Positions 36,100 to 45,586 of a stretch of 64,000 nt of DNA are shown in pieces (the first letter of the stretch is position 1; each line of letters opens with the position of its first letter). Under the pieces are notes generated by a model. That model saw only the letters and a list, made by a program, of their open reading frames with translations. It did no database searches and was not told where the DNA came from. The stretch is from NCBI GenBank assembly GCA_903916735.1, contig CAIWXX010000120.1:1-64000 (forward strand). Reading direction: 5' to 3'. Origin of the DNA: an uncultured Acidobacteriota bacterium (GTDB lineage: Bacteria; Acidobacteriota; CAIWXX01). The translations under genes and the position numbers were made by a program.

Positions 36100-37944
36100 T
36101 TATTGTGGCAAGGGCAGATGTTTCCGTTTCTCGATCAGATCCATGATCCAGCGTGCCCGGCTCAAGAGTGCACGGTAAAAGTCGCTGTAACCGAGTATGA
36201 CGTCATCCGCCCAGCCAGGGCCGCGTTCGGCGTATTGCAGCCTCTTCATGCGCCGTTCGAAACTCCAAACCGCCTGTCTTTCCAGAAGAGCGTAGAGATC
36301 ATAAACACGAGCGTCGGATTTGAGCATGCGGTCCGCATTTTCTAGTTCTTTCAAGGCAGGTTCCATGGTGAGATCACTCTTTGCCGGAAGCCGCGACAGC
36401 ACTGATTCAATAAAACCGGCCGAAGAGGTCACACGAGCCGCGGCAGAACTCATTGTCTGGCTGAACGATGTCGCATCATGCAGTGGAGTCGCCGGCCGTA
36501 TTTTCGATACATCGATCGTATCCGATAGGAATTGCCTGAGAGCGGTTGCCAGCGACATCGGCATGGCTGGTTCGCCCAAAATGCCTCCTTCAGTGGCATT
36601 CACAAAACGCACATCGGGACGCATCTGCATCTGCTGCCGGAAATGTGCCGCGAATCCCTGCAGTGCACGACTCGAATGAGACGGCTGCCCGAAAATGTCA
36701 AGGACTTCGATCGGCGCCCAGGCCCGAGTGCAAGCCCACCAATAAGCATCAGGGCTTCCATAGTGAATCATATCCTCCAGAAATTTCTCTTCATAGGCCG
36801 TCCCGCGGCAGTAAGGATGATGGCAGGCGTAAGAAAGATCCTGCCCGACGAAGATGATTGGATCACCACCAAGTCTAAGCGCCAGATCAAGGGCACACGT
36901 CGAAACCGATCCCCACGCCGAAAGGATGCCCTTGTTGCCGAAAAATTCCAGGAAAAATCGTTGTGGCGCTTCATCGAAGGAATACAGCCTGATATCACCG
37001 GGATACGTCAGGAAAATGGCGCGCTGAAGCGATAGTTCGCCGACAAGAACAGTCCGCGAGGATGGCAGATCGCGCAGGTGAACAATATTGGCGGGCAGCG
37101 GATCGGCAGCAACAACGATGTGCGGTTCCACCCCGATTCTCAGCAGCGGCTTCATCGCTGTGTCAACAGCAATAATGATGGCGCGGTCCGCCACCCGGCG
37201 CAGGAGGTGCCCATTGCCATCCAGACTGGGGCCGGCTGATACGACACAGACGGGGCACTTCCTGTACCGGCCGAACAGATCGGCAGTGCCCGCATACTTG
37301 CTGACGAGATCGAGGTTATTGACAACATTTTCGAAAAAGATGGGCGCGTGTGCGATGAGTGTCCTGATATTGCGAACGCTGTCACGGAGAAATTCCAGAA
37401 TCGTACGCCCAGCAACAACATAATCCTCAGGAAATAGATCGCGCGAGGGGCCATGTTCCCAGAGAGCCGGCTTGAGAGGCCGATTCAGAAATGGAATATT
37501 TCGGAGCCGGGCGGGGAGTCTCATTGGATCGGCAGCAACAATGGCGACGCAATCGAAGGGGCTGAGCAATCGCGCCCAATCACAGCGATCAAGAAAACGG
37601 GCGAAGAGACCCGGATCCTGCTCAACGATAAGGATGGTCGTTTCAGGCGACAGCCGCGGGAGAAATTTTTCAAGATGGTACCCGAGCCCGCAACCCAGAA
37701 GCACCAGGAGATCTGCTTCGCCCAGATCGAAATCATCGGCCAGCCGCTGTCCTTCCAGCCCTGGGTTGTAAGAACTGTGGAGCAGAATTTCACGATCCCC
37801 GATGGTATAGGCAACCGTGGGCTCGCCATTACGTGCTGATATGATCGAGACACCTTCGCCTGCCCGATCGATTTCTGCGAGAGGCGGCAGGCAAGAAGAT
37901 GCCGTCGCGAAAAAATCATAGTTGCGTCGAAAAAAGGCTCGCAT
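36100..37944 (-). CDS. DUF115/MptE-like (Maf-type) protein
   Basis: The product is 614 aa. The central domain has the DUF115 signature: CPVCVVSAGPSLDGNGHLLR, AIIIAVDTAMKPLLRIGVEP, a LYSFDEAPQRFF segment and DPIIFVGQDLSY. An N-terminal part (about 1-200) contains LLVLLGCGLGYHLEKFLPRL, a nucleotide-binding-like loop. Members include 6-hydroxymethylpterin diphosphokinase-like proteins and the Maf motility-associated glycosyltransferases that add nonulosonic acids to flagellin. No flagellar genes are in the window, so the target, if it is a glycosyltransferase, is unknown; pilin is a possibility. It runs convergently into the panD remnant. Confidence 0.75.
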   Translation of the reverse strand: MRAFFRRNYDFFATASSCLPPLAEIDRAGEGVSIISARNGEPTVAYTIGDREILLHSSYNPGLEGQRLADDFDLGEADLLVLLGCGLGYHLEKFLPRLSPETTILIVEQDPGLFARFLDRCDWARLLSPFDCVAIVAADPMRLPARLRNIPFLNRPLKPALWEHGPSRDLFPEDYVVAGRTILEFLRDSVRNIRTLIAHAPIFFENVVNNLDLVSKYAGTADLFGRYRKCPVCVVSAGPSLDGNGHLLRRVADRAIIIAVDTAMKPLLRIGVEPHIVVAADPLPANIVHLRDLPSSRTVLVGELSLQRAIFLTYPGDIRLYSFDEAPQRFFLEFFGNKGILSAWGSVSTCALDLALRLGGDPIIFVGQDLSYACHHPYCRGTAYEEKFLEDMIHYGSPDAYWWACTRAWAPIEVLDIFGQPSHSSRALQGFAAHFRQQMQMRPDVRFVNATEGGILGEPAMPMSLATALRQFLSDTIDVSKIRPATPLHDATSFSQTMSSAAARVTSSAGFIESVLSRLPAKSDLTMEPALKELENADRMLKSDARVYDLYALLERQAVWSFERRMKRLQYAERGPGWADDVILGYSDFYRALLSRARWIMDLIEKRKHLPLPQ

Positions 37945-37950
37945 GCAATA

Positions 37951-38334
37951 CTAAGAAATAAAGGCCATGGACTCCATCATGAACCGTGCTTCTTTTGGAA
38001 GGCGGCTGACCTCCACCGTCGAACGAGCCGGAGGTTCAGCGTTGAAATGGCGGCCATAAATTTCGTTCACGCGTGCGAAATCATCGATGGATGTGAGGAA
38101 GAGTGTCGTCTTGACGACATTGGATATGTCAGCTCCGGCGGCGGTCAGGATCGCTTTCACATTTTGAAGCACCTGTTCCACCTGCGCGTCGATGCCACCC
38201 TCGACGATCTTCCCCGTTGCCGGATCCAACCCGATCTGGCCTGACTGGAAAAGAAAATGACCTATGCGAATCGCTTGCGAGTAAGGCCCGATGGCCGCAG
38301 GTGCGGAGCCGGTCATTATTATTTCCTTTTTCAT
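37951..38334 (-). CDS. ridA: RidA-family enamine/imine deaminase
   Basis: The product is 127 aa from the ATG at 38334 (MKKEIIMTGSAPAAIGPYSQ), which has SD AAGGAGG 9 nt upstream; the longer frame from 38427 is rejected. Family motifs are LFQSGQIGLDPATGKIVEGG, DISNVVKTTLFLTSIDDFAR and the substrate-binding Arg in PPARSTVEVSRLP. RidA hydrolyses reactive 2-aminoacrylate released by PLP enzymes. Only 6 nt separate it from the downstream DUF115 gene. Confidence 0.93.
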   Translation of the reverse strand: MKKEIIMTGSAPAAIGPYSQAIRIGHFLFQSGQIGLDPATGKIVEGGIDAQVEQVLQNVKAILTAAGADISNVVKTTLFLTSIDDFARVNEIYGRHFNAEPPARSTVEVSRLPKEARFMMESMAFIS

Positions 38335-38418
38335 GAGGGCATCCTCCTTGGAGATGCTCTTCGCGGATTTTGGTTCAACATCGATCTGAATGATAACATC
38401 TCGATCTCTTATTAATTT

Positions 38419-38577
38419 GAAGCGCATTTTCCAACAACATTCTGGACGGCCAACACGACCGAGCTCTTCGAAAGAGCAGCCTATTACGAAATGGCTTCAT
38501 TCGTTGTCATCTATCTTAAGGAAAGCCTTGGAATGAGGCCGGCCTTTGCGACTTTTCTCTACGGCTCGCTCCTGTTC
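38419..38577 (+). pseudogene. N-terminal fragment of an MFS/POT-type transporter gene
   Basis: In one plus-strand frame this reads FPTTFWTANTTELFERAAYY and then MASFVVIYLKESLGMRPAF, a typical first transmembrane region of major-facilitator transporters (the ELFERxAYYG motif, here with Glu for the Gly). There is an upstream in-frame TAA (38414-38416 region) and no start codon before the conserved part. The frame runs into repeat copy B at about 38577, beyond which no transporter sequence follows. The gene therefore survives only as a 53-codon stub. Confidence 0.6.
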
Positions 38578-38703
38578 GACCAGCGGTGGTTTCATAAAGC
38601 ATTCCTGCATTCCTTTCTTCCTGGCTTCCTGAGAGGAATTCGCGATTATGCCCTGTCACAGGTCTTGCCATTTTGTGCACAGAGTTGACTGGTCAGATAC
38701 TAA
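38576..38703 (-). repeat. Dispersed repeat copy B, truncated
   Basis: On the minus strand this matches the first 125 bp of copy A, from the edge sequence TTAGTATC through CTGTGCACAA, GAATTCCTCTCAGGAAGCC and TATGAAACCACCGCTGGTCGA. It then stops, so the second arm of the inverted repeat is missing. One end coincides with the ftsZ stop codon; the other abuts the MFS gene stub. Confidence 0.75.
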
Positions 38704-39872
38704 TCGGTTTTTCTCCGCAGGAATGTCGGCACGTCCAGGATATCCTCGGGGGTCATTGTGTAACCACCCTGATAGAAGGAAGGATTCGGGGGCACGGGCG
38801 TGGAAATTCGAGGTGGAGTCACCGGGGGTCTCTGCGGCACTCCTGCCGGCTGCTTCGCAGCTTCGCGGCCTGCGGCCGGATGACGGTGCAGTTGACTCGA
38901 ATGAAATCCGGTCGCGATCACCGTGATTTTCACTTCGTCCATCATGTTCTCATCATGGACATCGCCGAAAATAATATTGGCACTTTCATCGGCGGCACTG
39001 GTTACAAGAGCCACGGCGTCATTCACTTCGTGAAGCGTGAGATCTTTTCCACCAGTCACATTGATGAGGATCCCTCGTGCTCCTTGAATGCTGGCTTCTT
39101 CCAGAAGCGGCGATGAAATGGCGTTTTGAGCTGCTTCAACAGCCCTGTTGTCGCCACGTGAAACGCCGGTCCCCATGAGCGCCAGGCCCATACCCTGAAC
39201 CACCGCCTTGACGTCGGCGAAGTCGACATTGATGTAGCCCGGCACTGTAATGATATCGGAAATGCCTTGCACCGCTTGTCGAAGAACATCGTCCGCGATA
39301 CGGAACGCTTCTGCGAGGCTGGTCGACCGATCGACCGTATGCAGCAAACGCTCGTTGTGGATCTCGATCGCGGTGTCGACGCATTCCCGAAGCTCAAGCA
39401 GCCCCTGTTCGGCCGCGGCCATTCTCTTCTTCCCTTCGAACCAGAAGGGCTTGGTGACGATGGCAACCGTGAGGGCGCCGATTTCCTGGGCGAGCTGAGC
39501 GATGACGGGAGCAGCTCCGGTGCCGGTGCCGCCGCCAAGCCCGGTCGTGATGAAGACCATGTCCGCCCCTTCAAGGGTTTCGAGAATTTTATCGGTATCC
39601 TCCAGCGCAGCCTGTTTGCCGATTTCCGGATTCGCTCCGGCACCCAGGCCCTTCGTCAGCTTTTCACCGAGCTGAAGCTTATGAGGGGCATCATTCGTCC
39701 GCAGAGCCTGCCAGTCGGTATTCGCGGCGATAAACTCGACGCCCACGATTTTGGCCCGGATCATCCGGTTAATGGCATTTCCACCGGCGCCGCCGACACC
39801 GATCACCTTGATTCTCGCCCCCGGCCTTGTCTCTTCAGAAAACGTGAACAGTGGTCTGCTTGTATCGCTCAT
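38700..39872 (-). CDS. ftsZ: Cell division GTPase FtsZ
   Basis: The product is 390 aa. The tubulin signature [28 protein letters not shown] near the N-terminus and the synergy loop region ([20 protein letters not shown]) are intact. A disordered linker rich in Pro, Ala and Arg (about 325-370) ends in the conserved C-terminal peptide [13 protein letters not shown] that binds FtsA and other partners. It is the last gene of the dcw cluster; repeat copy B begins at its stop codon. Confidence 0.97.
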   Translation of the reverse strand: MSDTSRPLFTFSEETRPGARIKVIGVGGAGGNAINRMIRAKIVGVEFIAANTDWQALRTNDAPHKLQLGEKLTKGLGAGANPEIGKQAALEDTDKILETLEGADMVFITTGLGGGTGTGAAPVIAQLAQEIGALTVAIVTKPFWFEGKKRMAAAEQGLLELRECVDTAIEIHNERLLHTVDRSTSLAEAFRIADDVLRQAVQGISDIITVPGYINVDFADVKAVVQGMGLALMGTGVSRGDNRAVEAAQNAISSPLLEEASIQGARGILINVTGGKDLTLHEVNDAVALVTSAADESANIIFGDVHDENMMDEVKITVIATGFHSSQLHRHPAAGREAAKQPAGVPQRPPVTPPRISTPVPPNPSFYQGGYTMTPEDILDVPTFLRRKTD

Positions 39873-39885
39873 GCCTGCCCCCTTC

Positions 39886-41112
39886 TCAAATGAAGTCTCG
39901 TATCCAATGTGTCAACCTGCTGAATGTCGTGCCGCTTGCCCGGAGCCGGGCGCGGCTGTGATTATTTGCATGGCCATGGAGAACCAAGCCAACGGCCGTT
40001 GAATGAATTGGGCTGTTGATGACATCCACCAGCCCGCCGACACCTGTCGGCAGACCCCGGCGCACCGGCAGATCAAAGATCTGCTCCGCGATTTCGGGCA
40101 TTCCTTCCAGCAACGCGCCGCCCCCGGTAATGACAATCCCGGAGTTCAGAGATCTTTCATAGCCCGCATGCTTGATTTCATCGAAGACCAGATTGAAGGT
40201 TTCTTCGGCGCGCGGCTGGATGATTTCACAGAGGATCTGCCGCGACATGATCCGCGGCTTTCGCCCGCCCATGCTCGGTACCTCGATTGTCTCCTCGTCC
40301 TCCAGCATCGATGATAATGCACAGCCATATTTCTTTTTGATCTTCTCGGCTTCAGGGATCGGCGTCCGCAGCCCGACCGAGATATCATTCGTGAAGCTAT
40401 CGCCGCCGATCGGAATAACCGATGTATAGCAGATGCTGCCCTTTTCGAAAATCGCCAGATCTGTTGTGCCGCCCCCGATGTCGATGAGCGCCACGCCGAG
40501 TTCCTTTTCATCAAATGTCAGGATGGCCTCGCTGCCGGCAATGCATTCAAGCACCATGTCCGTCACAGCCATTCCAGCCCTGTTGACGCATGTGATCAGG
40601 TTCTGAGTCGATGTGATCGAGCTTGTGACGATGTGCGCATTCACTTCAAGACGTGTCCCCGTCATCCCAACGGGATCGTGAATCCCATCCTGCTCATCCA
40701 CAATGAACTCCTGTGGCAGGACGTGGAGAATCTCCCGATCGGGAGGAATGGCCACAGCCTTCGCCGCCTCGATCACCCGCTGCACGTCCTCGCGAGTGAT
40801 CTCGCGCCCTCTCCCGCCGACGGCAATGACGCCTCGGGAGTTGAACCCTTTGATATGGTTGCCTGCCACGCCGACATAGGCGCTCTCAATCGCGACACCC
40901 GCCATCAATTCAGCCTCTTCAACGACCTTGCGGATGGATTCGATCGTGGCTTCCAGGTTCACCACAATCCCCCGACGCAAGCCCTTCGATTCGGTCATGC
41001 CGATGCCGATGATATCGAGATTTCCCGCTTCGTTGGCTTCCGCGATGATGGCACATGTCTTCCGGGTGCCGATATCCAATCCGACGATATAACTGTCTCT
41101 TCGCTTAGCCAC
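39886..41112 (-). CDS. ftsA: Cell division actin homologue FtsA
   Basis: The product is 408 aa of the actin/Hsp70 ATPase fold: phosphate 1 [16 protein letters not shown], phosphate 2 [17 protein letters not shown], adenosine motif [15 protein letters not shown]. The C-terminal amphipathic membrane-targeting helix is [11 protein letters not shown]. It tethers FtsZ filaments to the membrane. Its start overlaps ftsQ by 8 bp. Confidence 0.96.
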   Translation of the reverse strand: MAKRRDSYIVGLDIGTRKTCAIIAEANEAGNLDIIGIGMTESKGLRRGIVVNLEATIESIRKVVEEAELMAGVAIESAYVGVAGNHIKGFNSRGVIAVGGRGREITREDVQRVIEAAKAVAIPPDREILHVLPQEFIVDEQDGIHDPVGMTGTRLEVNAHIVTSSITSTQNLITCVNRAGMAVTDMVLECIAGSEAILTFDEKELGVALIDIGGGTTDLAIFEKGSICYTSVIPIGGDSFTNDISVGLRTPIPEAEKIKKKYGCALSSMLEDEETIEVPSMGGRKPRIMSRQILCEIIQPRAEETFNLVFDEIKHAGYERSLNSGIVITGGGALLEGMPEIAEQIFDLPVRRGLPTGVGGLVDVINSPIHSTAVGLVLHGHANNHSRARLRASGTTFSRLTHWIRDFI

Positions 41113-41992
41113 GAGTATTTCCCTCCCTCTCTGCCGAGTCTGCGCCGGACTCGGTTGTCATCGTACGGAACTGGCCCTTGACGTAAATCCTCGGCGCGAA
41201 ACGCACGTCAATATAATCAATACGGCCAAATTGAGCCCGCACATCCTTTTCGATTCTCTTATAAAACTGCACCCGTTCGGCCAAACCGCGGTTACCGATA
41301 ATGAGAGCCGGAGTGTCATTCTCGAAGATGATCCGAGCCGACTCACCATCGCAGTTGATCTCAGAAATACGTGACGCAAGGGCTCGATCGCACTGAGTCA
41401 CGGCATCCAGTGTCTGCAGTGCGATGGCCAGCATCATCGAGCTGTTCTCCGCATTAACACCGCTGATAAAAGGCAGATCGAATTCAGCGCCCGCGGCCGT
41501 GTACGGCGCCAGCCGAATGCCTTCGGAATCAATCAGCCATGGGATTCTGTCAATTTGAGCAATGGCTACTGGGACTCTTTCAATGATATGCACTTCGATT
41601 GTGGTCGGCAAAATCCGGATGACATATGCATCTTTAACCCAGCCCTGCTCAAGCAGGTGGCGCCGCATGTTAGCGAGGTCGACGCAGAGGATGTTGCCGG
41701 GCCTGGCACCTCCGATAACCGCCATCAAGTCTTCGGTGGATGCATGATGAGCGCCGGTAATTTTTACTACAGTTGTAGAAAAATTATTAGGACTGATGAT
41801 TTCGCGGCAGCCCATGATGATGCCGGCCCCGACGCACGCCAATGCACTCAGGAAAATGGCCAGCCGGAAAATTCTCTTCAGCCGATGCAGCCGGCGGCGG
41901 CGTTCAACCACTTCCCGGTTTTTCATCTGACGGTAGGCGATGTGCTCGTCAATTTCCGGCATCTGTTGTCGCTTGATGAGCTCCATGGTCAT
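41105..41992 (-). CDS. ftsQ: Cell division protein FtsQ
   Basis: The product is 295 aa. A short cytoplasmic basic part (RRRRLHRLKRIFR) and one transmembrane helix (LAIFLSALACVGAGIIMG) precede the POTRA domain (VVKITGAHHASTEDLMAVIG) and the beta domain (VAIAQIDRIPWLIDSEGIRL, then YIDVRFAPRIYVKG). The family role is to link early and late divisome proteins. It overlaps murC by 4 bp (ATGA type). Confidence 0.92.
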   Translation of the reverse strand: MTMELIKRQQMPEIDEHIAYRQMKNREVVERRRRLHRLKRIFRLAIFLSALACVGAGIIMGCREIISPNNFSTTVVKITGAHHASTEDLMAVIGGARPGNILCVDLANMRRHLLEQGWVKDAYVIRILPTTIEVHIIERVPVAIAQIDRIPWLIDSEGIRLAPYTAAGAEFDLPFISGVNAENSSMMLAIALQTLDAVTQCDRALASRISEINCDGESARIIFENDTPALIIGNRGLAERVQFYKRIEKDVRAQFGRIDYIDVRFAPRIYVKGQFRTMTTESGADSAEREGNTRG

Positions 41993-43374
41993 CCCCCGAT
42001 CCTCTTGAGGAGCTCAGGGCCGGCCTGTGTCACAGTGCCGGCGCCAAGGGTTAGTATCATGTCGCCGGGGCGAGCCATGCCGGCTAGAAGATCCACGGCC
42101 GATCCGATATCCGGCCGGTAGTGCACATGGCCATGGCCGGAGCGCCGGATTCCGTCAGCGAGTTTCTCGCCGGTCACGCCTTCAATCGGCTCCTCGCCGG
42201 CCGGGTAGATGTCGGTCACGATCAGCACATCAGCCTGATGGAAGGCGGTGCTGAATTGATCATGGAGGAGTTGAGTCCGTGTATATCGGTGCGGTTGGAA
42301 GAGCACGACCAGCCGGCGGTCCGGCCAGCCGGCGCGAGCCGCTTCCAGCGTCGCTTTCACTTCGGTCGGGTGATGCCCGTAATCATCGATGACGGTCATG
42401 CCATTCGCTTCACCCTTGATCTGGAAGCGCCGATCCGCCCCCTGAAAACCTTCAACGGCAGCAATAATCTCCTTCCACTCCATGCCCATATCGCGAGCAA
42501 CGGCGATAGCAGCGACGGAGTTAAAGGCGTTGTGAGTGCCGGGAACCGAGAGATGGACCGGCCCGAGAGATTGCCCATGCCAGCTCACGTTGTAGGTCGT
42601 CGACCGGCCCTCCTGGCGGATCGATCCGAGAGCATAGTCAGCCTGTATCCCGGCGCCATAGGTGATGACGCGGCGGGTCAATCGGTTCATGATCGCCTGC
42701 ACACCCGGATCATCGATGCAAACAATCGCCGCCCCGTAAAACGGAATCTTGTTGAGGAACTGGACAAAGGCGTCGTGCAAGCCATCGATCGTATGGTAAT
42801 GTTCCATGTGTTCGAAATCGATATTCGTCACAATTGCCAGGGTTGGGGAGAGAAGCAGGAATGAGCTGTCGGACTCATCGGCCTCGGCCACAAAGAATTC
42901 GCTCTGTCCGAGCTTCGCGTTGCTGCCGTACGCATTGAGGCGCCCGCCGATGACAACCGTCGGGTCGAAGCCGCCCTGTTCAAGGATCGTGGCGATCATG
43001 GATGTCGTGGATGTCTTGCCGTGCGACCCCGCGACGGCGATCCCATGCTTCATCCGCATCAATTCGGCCAGCATCTCAGCCCGCGAGATCACCGGCACCT
43101 TCAACCGGGATGCTTCCTGGACTTCGGGATTATCAAGCCCAACGGCCGATGAAATGACGACCACTTCAGCGCCGTGTACATTCCCAGCGGAGTGCCCTTC
43201 GGTGATTCGAGCGCCCAGTTTTTCCAGGCGATCTGTGACGGCGCTCTTCTTCAAATCCGATCCCGTGACACGATATTTCAAGGTGAGCAGCACCTCAGCG
43301 ATTCCGCACATGCCGCTCCCGCCGATGCCCACCATGTGGATCTGCTGGATTTTCGTAAAGCTCTTTTTATACAC
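41989..43374 (-). CDS. murC: UDP-N-acetylmuramate--L-alanine ligase
   Basis: The product is 461 aa from a GTG at 43374, chosen because GGAGG lies 6 nt upstream and the family N-terminus KIQQIHMVGIGGSGMCGIAE follows within a few residues; the 56 extra codons upstream are murG read in another frame. ATP site GSHGKTSTTSMIATI and the MurC signature DDYGHHPTEVKAT are intact. It adds L-Ala to UDP-MurNAc. It overlaps murG by 8 bp. The cluster has no murB; that enzyme must be encoded elsewhere. Confidence 0.95.
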   Translation of the reverse strand: MYKKSFTKIQQIHMVGIGGSGMCGIAEVLLTLKYRVTGSDLKKSAVTDRLEKLGARITEGHSAGNVHGAEVVVISSAVGLDNPEVQEASRLKVPVISRAEMLAELMRMKHGIAVAGSHGKTSTTSMIATILEQGGFDPTVVIGGRLNAYGSNAKLGQSEFFVAEADESDSSFLLLSPTLAIVTNIDFEHMEHYHTIDGLHDAFVQFLNKIPFYGAAIVCIDDPGVQAIMNRLTRRVITYGAGIQADYALGSIRQEGRSTTYNVSWHGQSLGPVHLSVPGTHNAFNSVAAIAVARDMGMEWKEIIAAVEGFQGADRRFQIKGEANGMTVIDDYGHHPTEVKATLEAARAGWPDRRLVVLFQPHRYTRTQLLHDQFSTAFHQADVLIVTDIYPAGEEPIEGVTGEKLADGIRRSGHGHVHYRPDIGSAVDLLAGMARPGDMILTLGAGTVTQAGPELLKRIGG

Positions 43375-44497
43375 GGCCGACCTCCGTGCGATCCTCGCGG
43401 CCCATGAGCTCCACGGCAATCGCCGCGACGTCGGACGATGAACGGGGATTTGCCATGTCATGCGCAGCGCGAGACATCGCCAGGCGCTTTTCGGGTGACG
43501 CCGCGAGTTCCAGAATGCAATCAACCAGCTTCCCTGACACAAGTTCAGACTCGGTCACGACGGCGGCCGCTCCGGCTCGTTCCATCGCCCGTGCATTGAT
43601 CTCCTGGTGATTATCGGCTGCCGCGCCAAAGGGGACAAGAATCGACGGTTTCCCAGCGGCGGCGATTTCGGCGATGGTCGATGCGCCGGCGCGGCAGACG
43701 ATGATGTCGGCACAAGAGAAGGCGTTGGCCATTCCGTCGATAAAAATCGAGACGGCGGCGCCACTCCGCGACGCCTCATGCGCAGAGCGCACGCCTTCGA
43801 AATCGCGACTCCCGGTCTGATGGATCATAGTGATGCGGCCGACGAGCTTCGGCAGCGCATCCACAATCGCTTGATTCAGCACCGACGACCCTTGGCTCCC
43901 GCCGAAAACCAGCACGGCCAATGGATCATGTTCTTCATGTGCCACACCGAAGAAATCGGGCCGCACCGGATGGCCGACATAGATGCCTTTCTTCCCGAAT
44001 AACCCGACTGATTCCTTGAAAGAGCAGGCGACACATTCGACAAAGGGCGCCAGCCAGCGGGTCGTGAGGCCCGGACGAAGGTTGACTTCCATGATCAGCG
44101 TCGGCGTCGTCAGGGCGGCTGCAAGCACGAACGGCCCGGAAACATAGCCACCGCCACCGATGACGAGAGCCGGGCGGAGCCGGCGAATAAGACGTATGGA
44201 GTGGACAATCGCCGGAAGAAGAGCAGCAAGAGCGCCACATTTATAGATAATGGATTTTCCTTTGAGTGGGCGCACGCGAAGTTCGATCAGCCCGTATCCG
44301 GCCTTCTCGATGATGTGGCGTTCGACATCGCGTCCCGTCCCGACAAATTGGATTCGCACTCCGCTCATTGCCTTCCGGATCGCATCGGCGACAGACATGG
44401 CCGGAAAAAGATGCCCTCCTGTTCCGCCGGCAGCGATCAGAACAAGCTTTTCATGGCTGCCGGTGCCGGGAGTCTCACGAACGGCCTGTTGACTCAT
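43367..44497 (-). CDS. murG: Undecaprenyldiphospho-muramoylpentapeptide GlcNAc transferase
   Basis: The product is 376 aa, a GT-B glycosyltransferase that makes lipid II. The donor/acceptor loop GGTGGHLFPAMSVADAI lies at the N-terminus; VIGGGGYVSGPFVLAA, GGSQGSSVLNQAIVDALP and the UDP-GlcNAc site CRAGASTIAEIAAAGKPSIL follow. It overlaps ftsW by 4 bp and murC by 8 bp. Confidence 0.96.
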   Translation of the reverse strand: MSQQAVRETPGTGSHEKLVLIAAGGTGGHLFPAMSVADAIRKAMSGVRIQFVGTGRDVERHIIEKAGYGLIELRVRPLKGKSIIYKCGALAALLPAIVHSIRLIRRLRPALVIGGGGYVSGPFVLAAALTTPTLIMEVNLRPGLTTRWLAPFVECVACSFKESVGLFGKKGIYVGHPVRPDFFGVAHEEHDPLAVLVFGGSQGSSVLNQAIVDALPKLVGRITMIHQTGSRDFEGVRSAHEASRSGAAVSIFIDGMANAFSCADIIVCRAGASTIAEIAAAGKPSILVPFGAAADNHQEINARAMERAGAAAVVTESELVSGKLVDCILELAASPEKRLAMSRAAHDMANPRSSSDVAAIAVELMGREDRTEVGRV

Positions 44498-45585
44498 GCG
44501 CTATGTTGCGAAATGTTGAGGAGGATCCCGACCCCGAGCATATTCGTCAGGAGCGAAGAACCACCAAAACTGAAGAAAGGAAGTGGGATCCCCTTCGTCG
44601 GCAGGAGTCCCAAGACAACCGATATGTTGATAAGCCCCTGGCAGACGATGAGAGACGTGATGCCGGCGGCCAGGAGAGACCCATGAAAATCCGGAGCGCG
44701 AACCGATGCCCGCATCCCCCGCCAAAAGACCAGGAGAAAGAGAGAGACGACGCCGAGGCACCCCAGCAAGCCCAGTTCTTCACCGACAACGGCGTAGATG
44801 AAGTCGGTATAGGCATAGGGCAGATAGTAGAGTTTCTGAGTGGATTCACCAAGTCCGCCCCCGAGAATCCCGCCTTTGCCGACGGCGATCAGCGATTGAA
44901 GAATCTGGAAGCCGCTCCCAAGCGGATCCGCCTCGGGGTGGAGAAACGCCAGTAGCCGCTCTTTGCGATAGCCCGCGCGGAATAAAAGCGCTGCCGCGAA
45001 CGGCATCATTGCCATGGCGCCTCCAACCAGATACCGAATCGGAATGCCCGCGAGGAAGAGCATAATGCCCGCGATGAAGGCCATTGTGACGGCGGCGCCG
45101 TAATCGGGTTCGAGGTAGATCAGAACGAAGAAAAGACCCGTCATGAAGAGGCATGGCAGAATCGTCATTTTGAAATCACCGATTCGACCACGCTTCTTGT
45201 CGAGTTGATAGGCCAGATAAAACATGAGTGCAAATTTCGCAAACTCCGACGGCTGTAAACTCGCGCCCATCCAGCGAATCCAACGGTGCGTATTATTGAC
45301 CGCCGGCATCACCAGCACCAAGCAGAGAAGGATGAGAGCGATTCCCAGAGCGGAGTAAACAAACGCCGGCTTGCGGAAAAAGGCGTATGGCACATAGAGC
45401 AGGACACCGATGACCCCGAATCCGAGGATGGCCCAGACAACCTGCTTGATGAGAAAATAATATGGATTCTGGTATTTCTCGATGGCCGTGATCGCCGAAG
45501 AACTGAAGATCATAACGAGGCCGAAGAAGACAAGCCCCAGGATCGCCAGAAAGAGCGGCTTGTCGGAAGAGAGTTTGCGTCCCAT
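44494..45585 (-). CDS. ftsW: SEDS-family peptidoglycan glycosyltransferase FtsW
   Basis: The product is 363 aa from the ATG at 45585 (MGRKLSSDKPLFLAILGLVF), which is one base after the murD stop; the longer frame is murD out of frame. About ten transmembrane helices are present, with the SEDS signature LLPTKGIPLPFFSFGGSS near the C-terminus and RWIRWMGASLQPSEFAKFAL. FtsW polymerises septal glycan with FtsI, encoded in the same cluster. Confidence 0.95.
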   Translation of the reverse strand: MGRKLSSDKPLFLAILGLVFFGLVMIFSSSAITAIEKYQNPYYFLIKQVVWAILGFGVIGVLLYVPYAFFRKPAFVYSALGIALILLCLVLVMPAVNNTHRWIRWMGASLQPSEFAKFALMFYLAYQLDKKRGRIGDFKMTILPCLFMTGLFFVLIYLEPDYGAAVTMAFIAGIMLFLAGIPIRYLVGGAMAMMPFAAALLFRAGYRKERLLAFLHPEADPLGSGFQILQSLIAVGKGGILGGGLGESTQKLYYLPYAYTDFIYAVVGEELGLLGCLGVVSLFLLVFWRGMRASVRAPDFHGSLLAAGITSLIVCQGLINISVVLGLLPTKGIPLPFFSFGGSSLLTNMLGVGILLNISQHSA

Positions 45586-45586
45586 G

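Noticed and set aside
43375-43542. 56-residue N-terminal extension of MurC
   Set aside because: It is murG read in another frame; the GTG at 43374 has a good SD and the family N-terminus.
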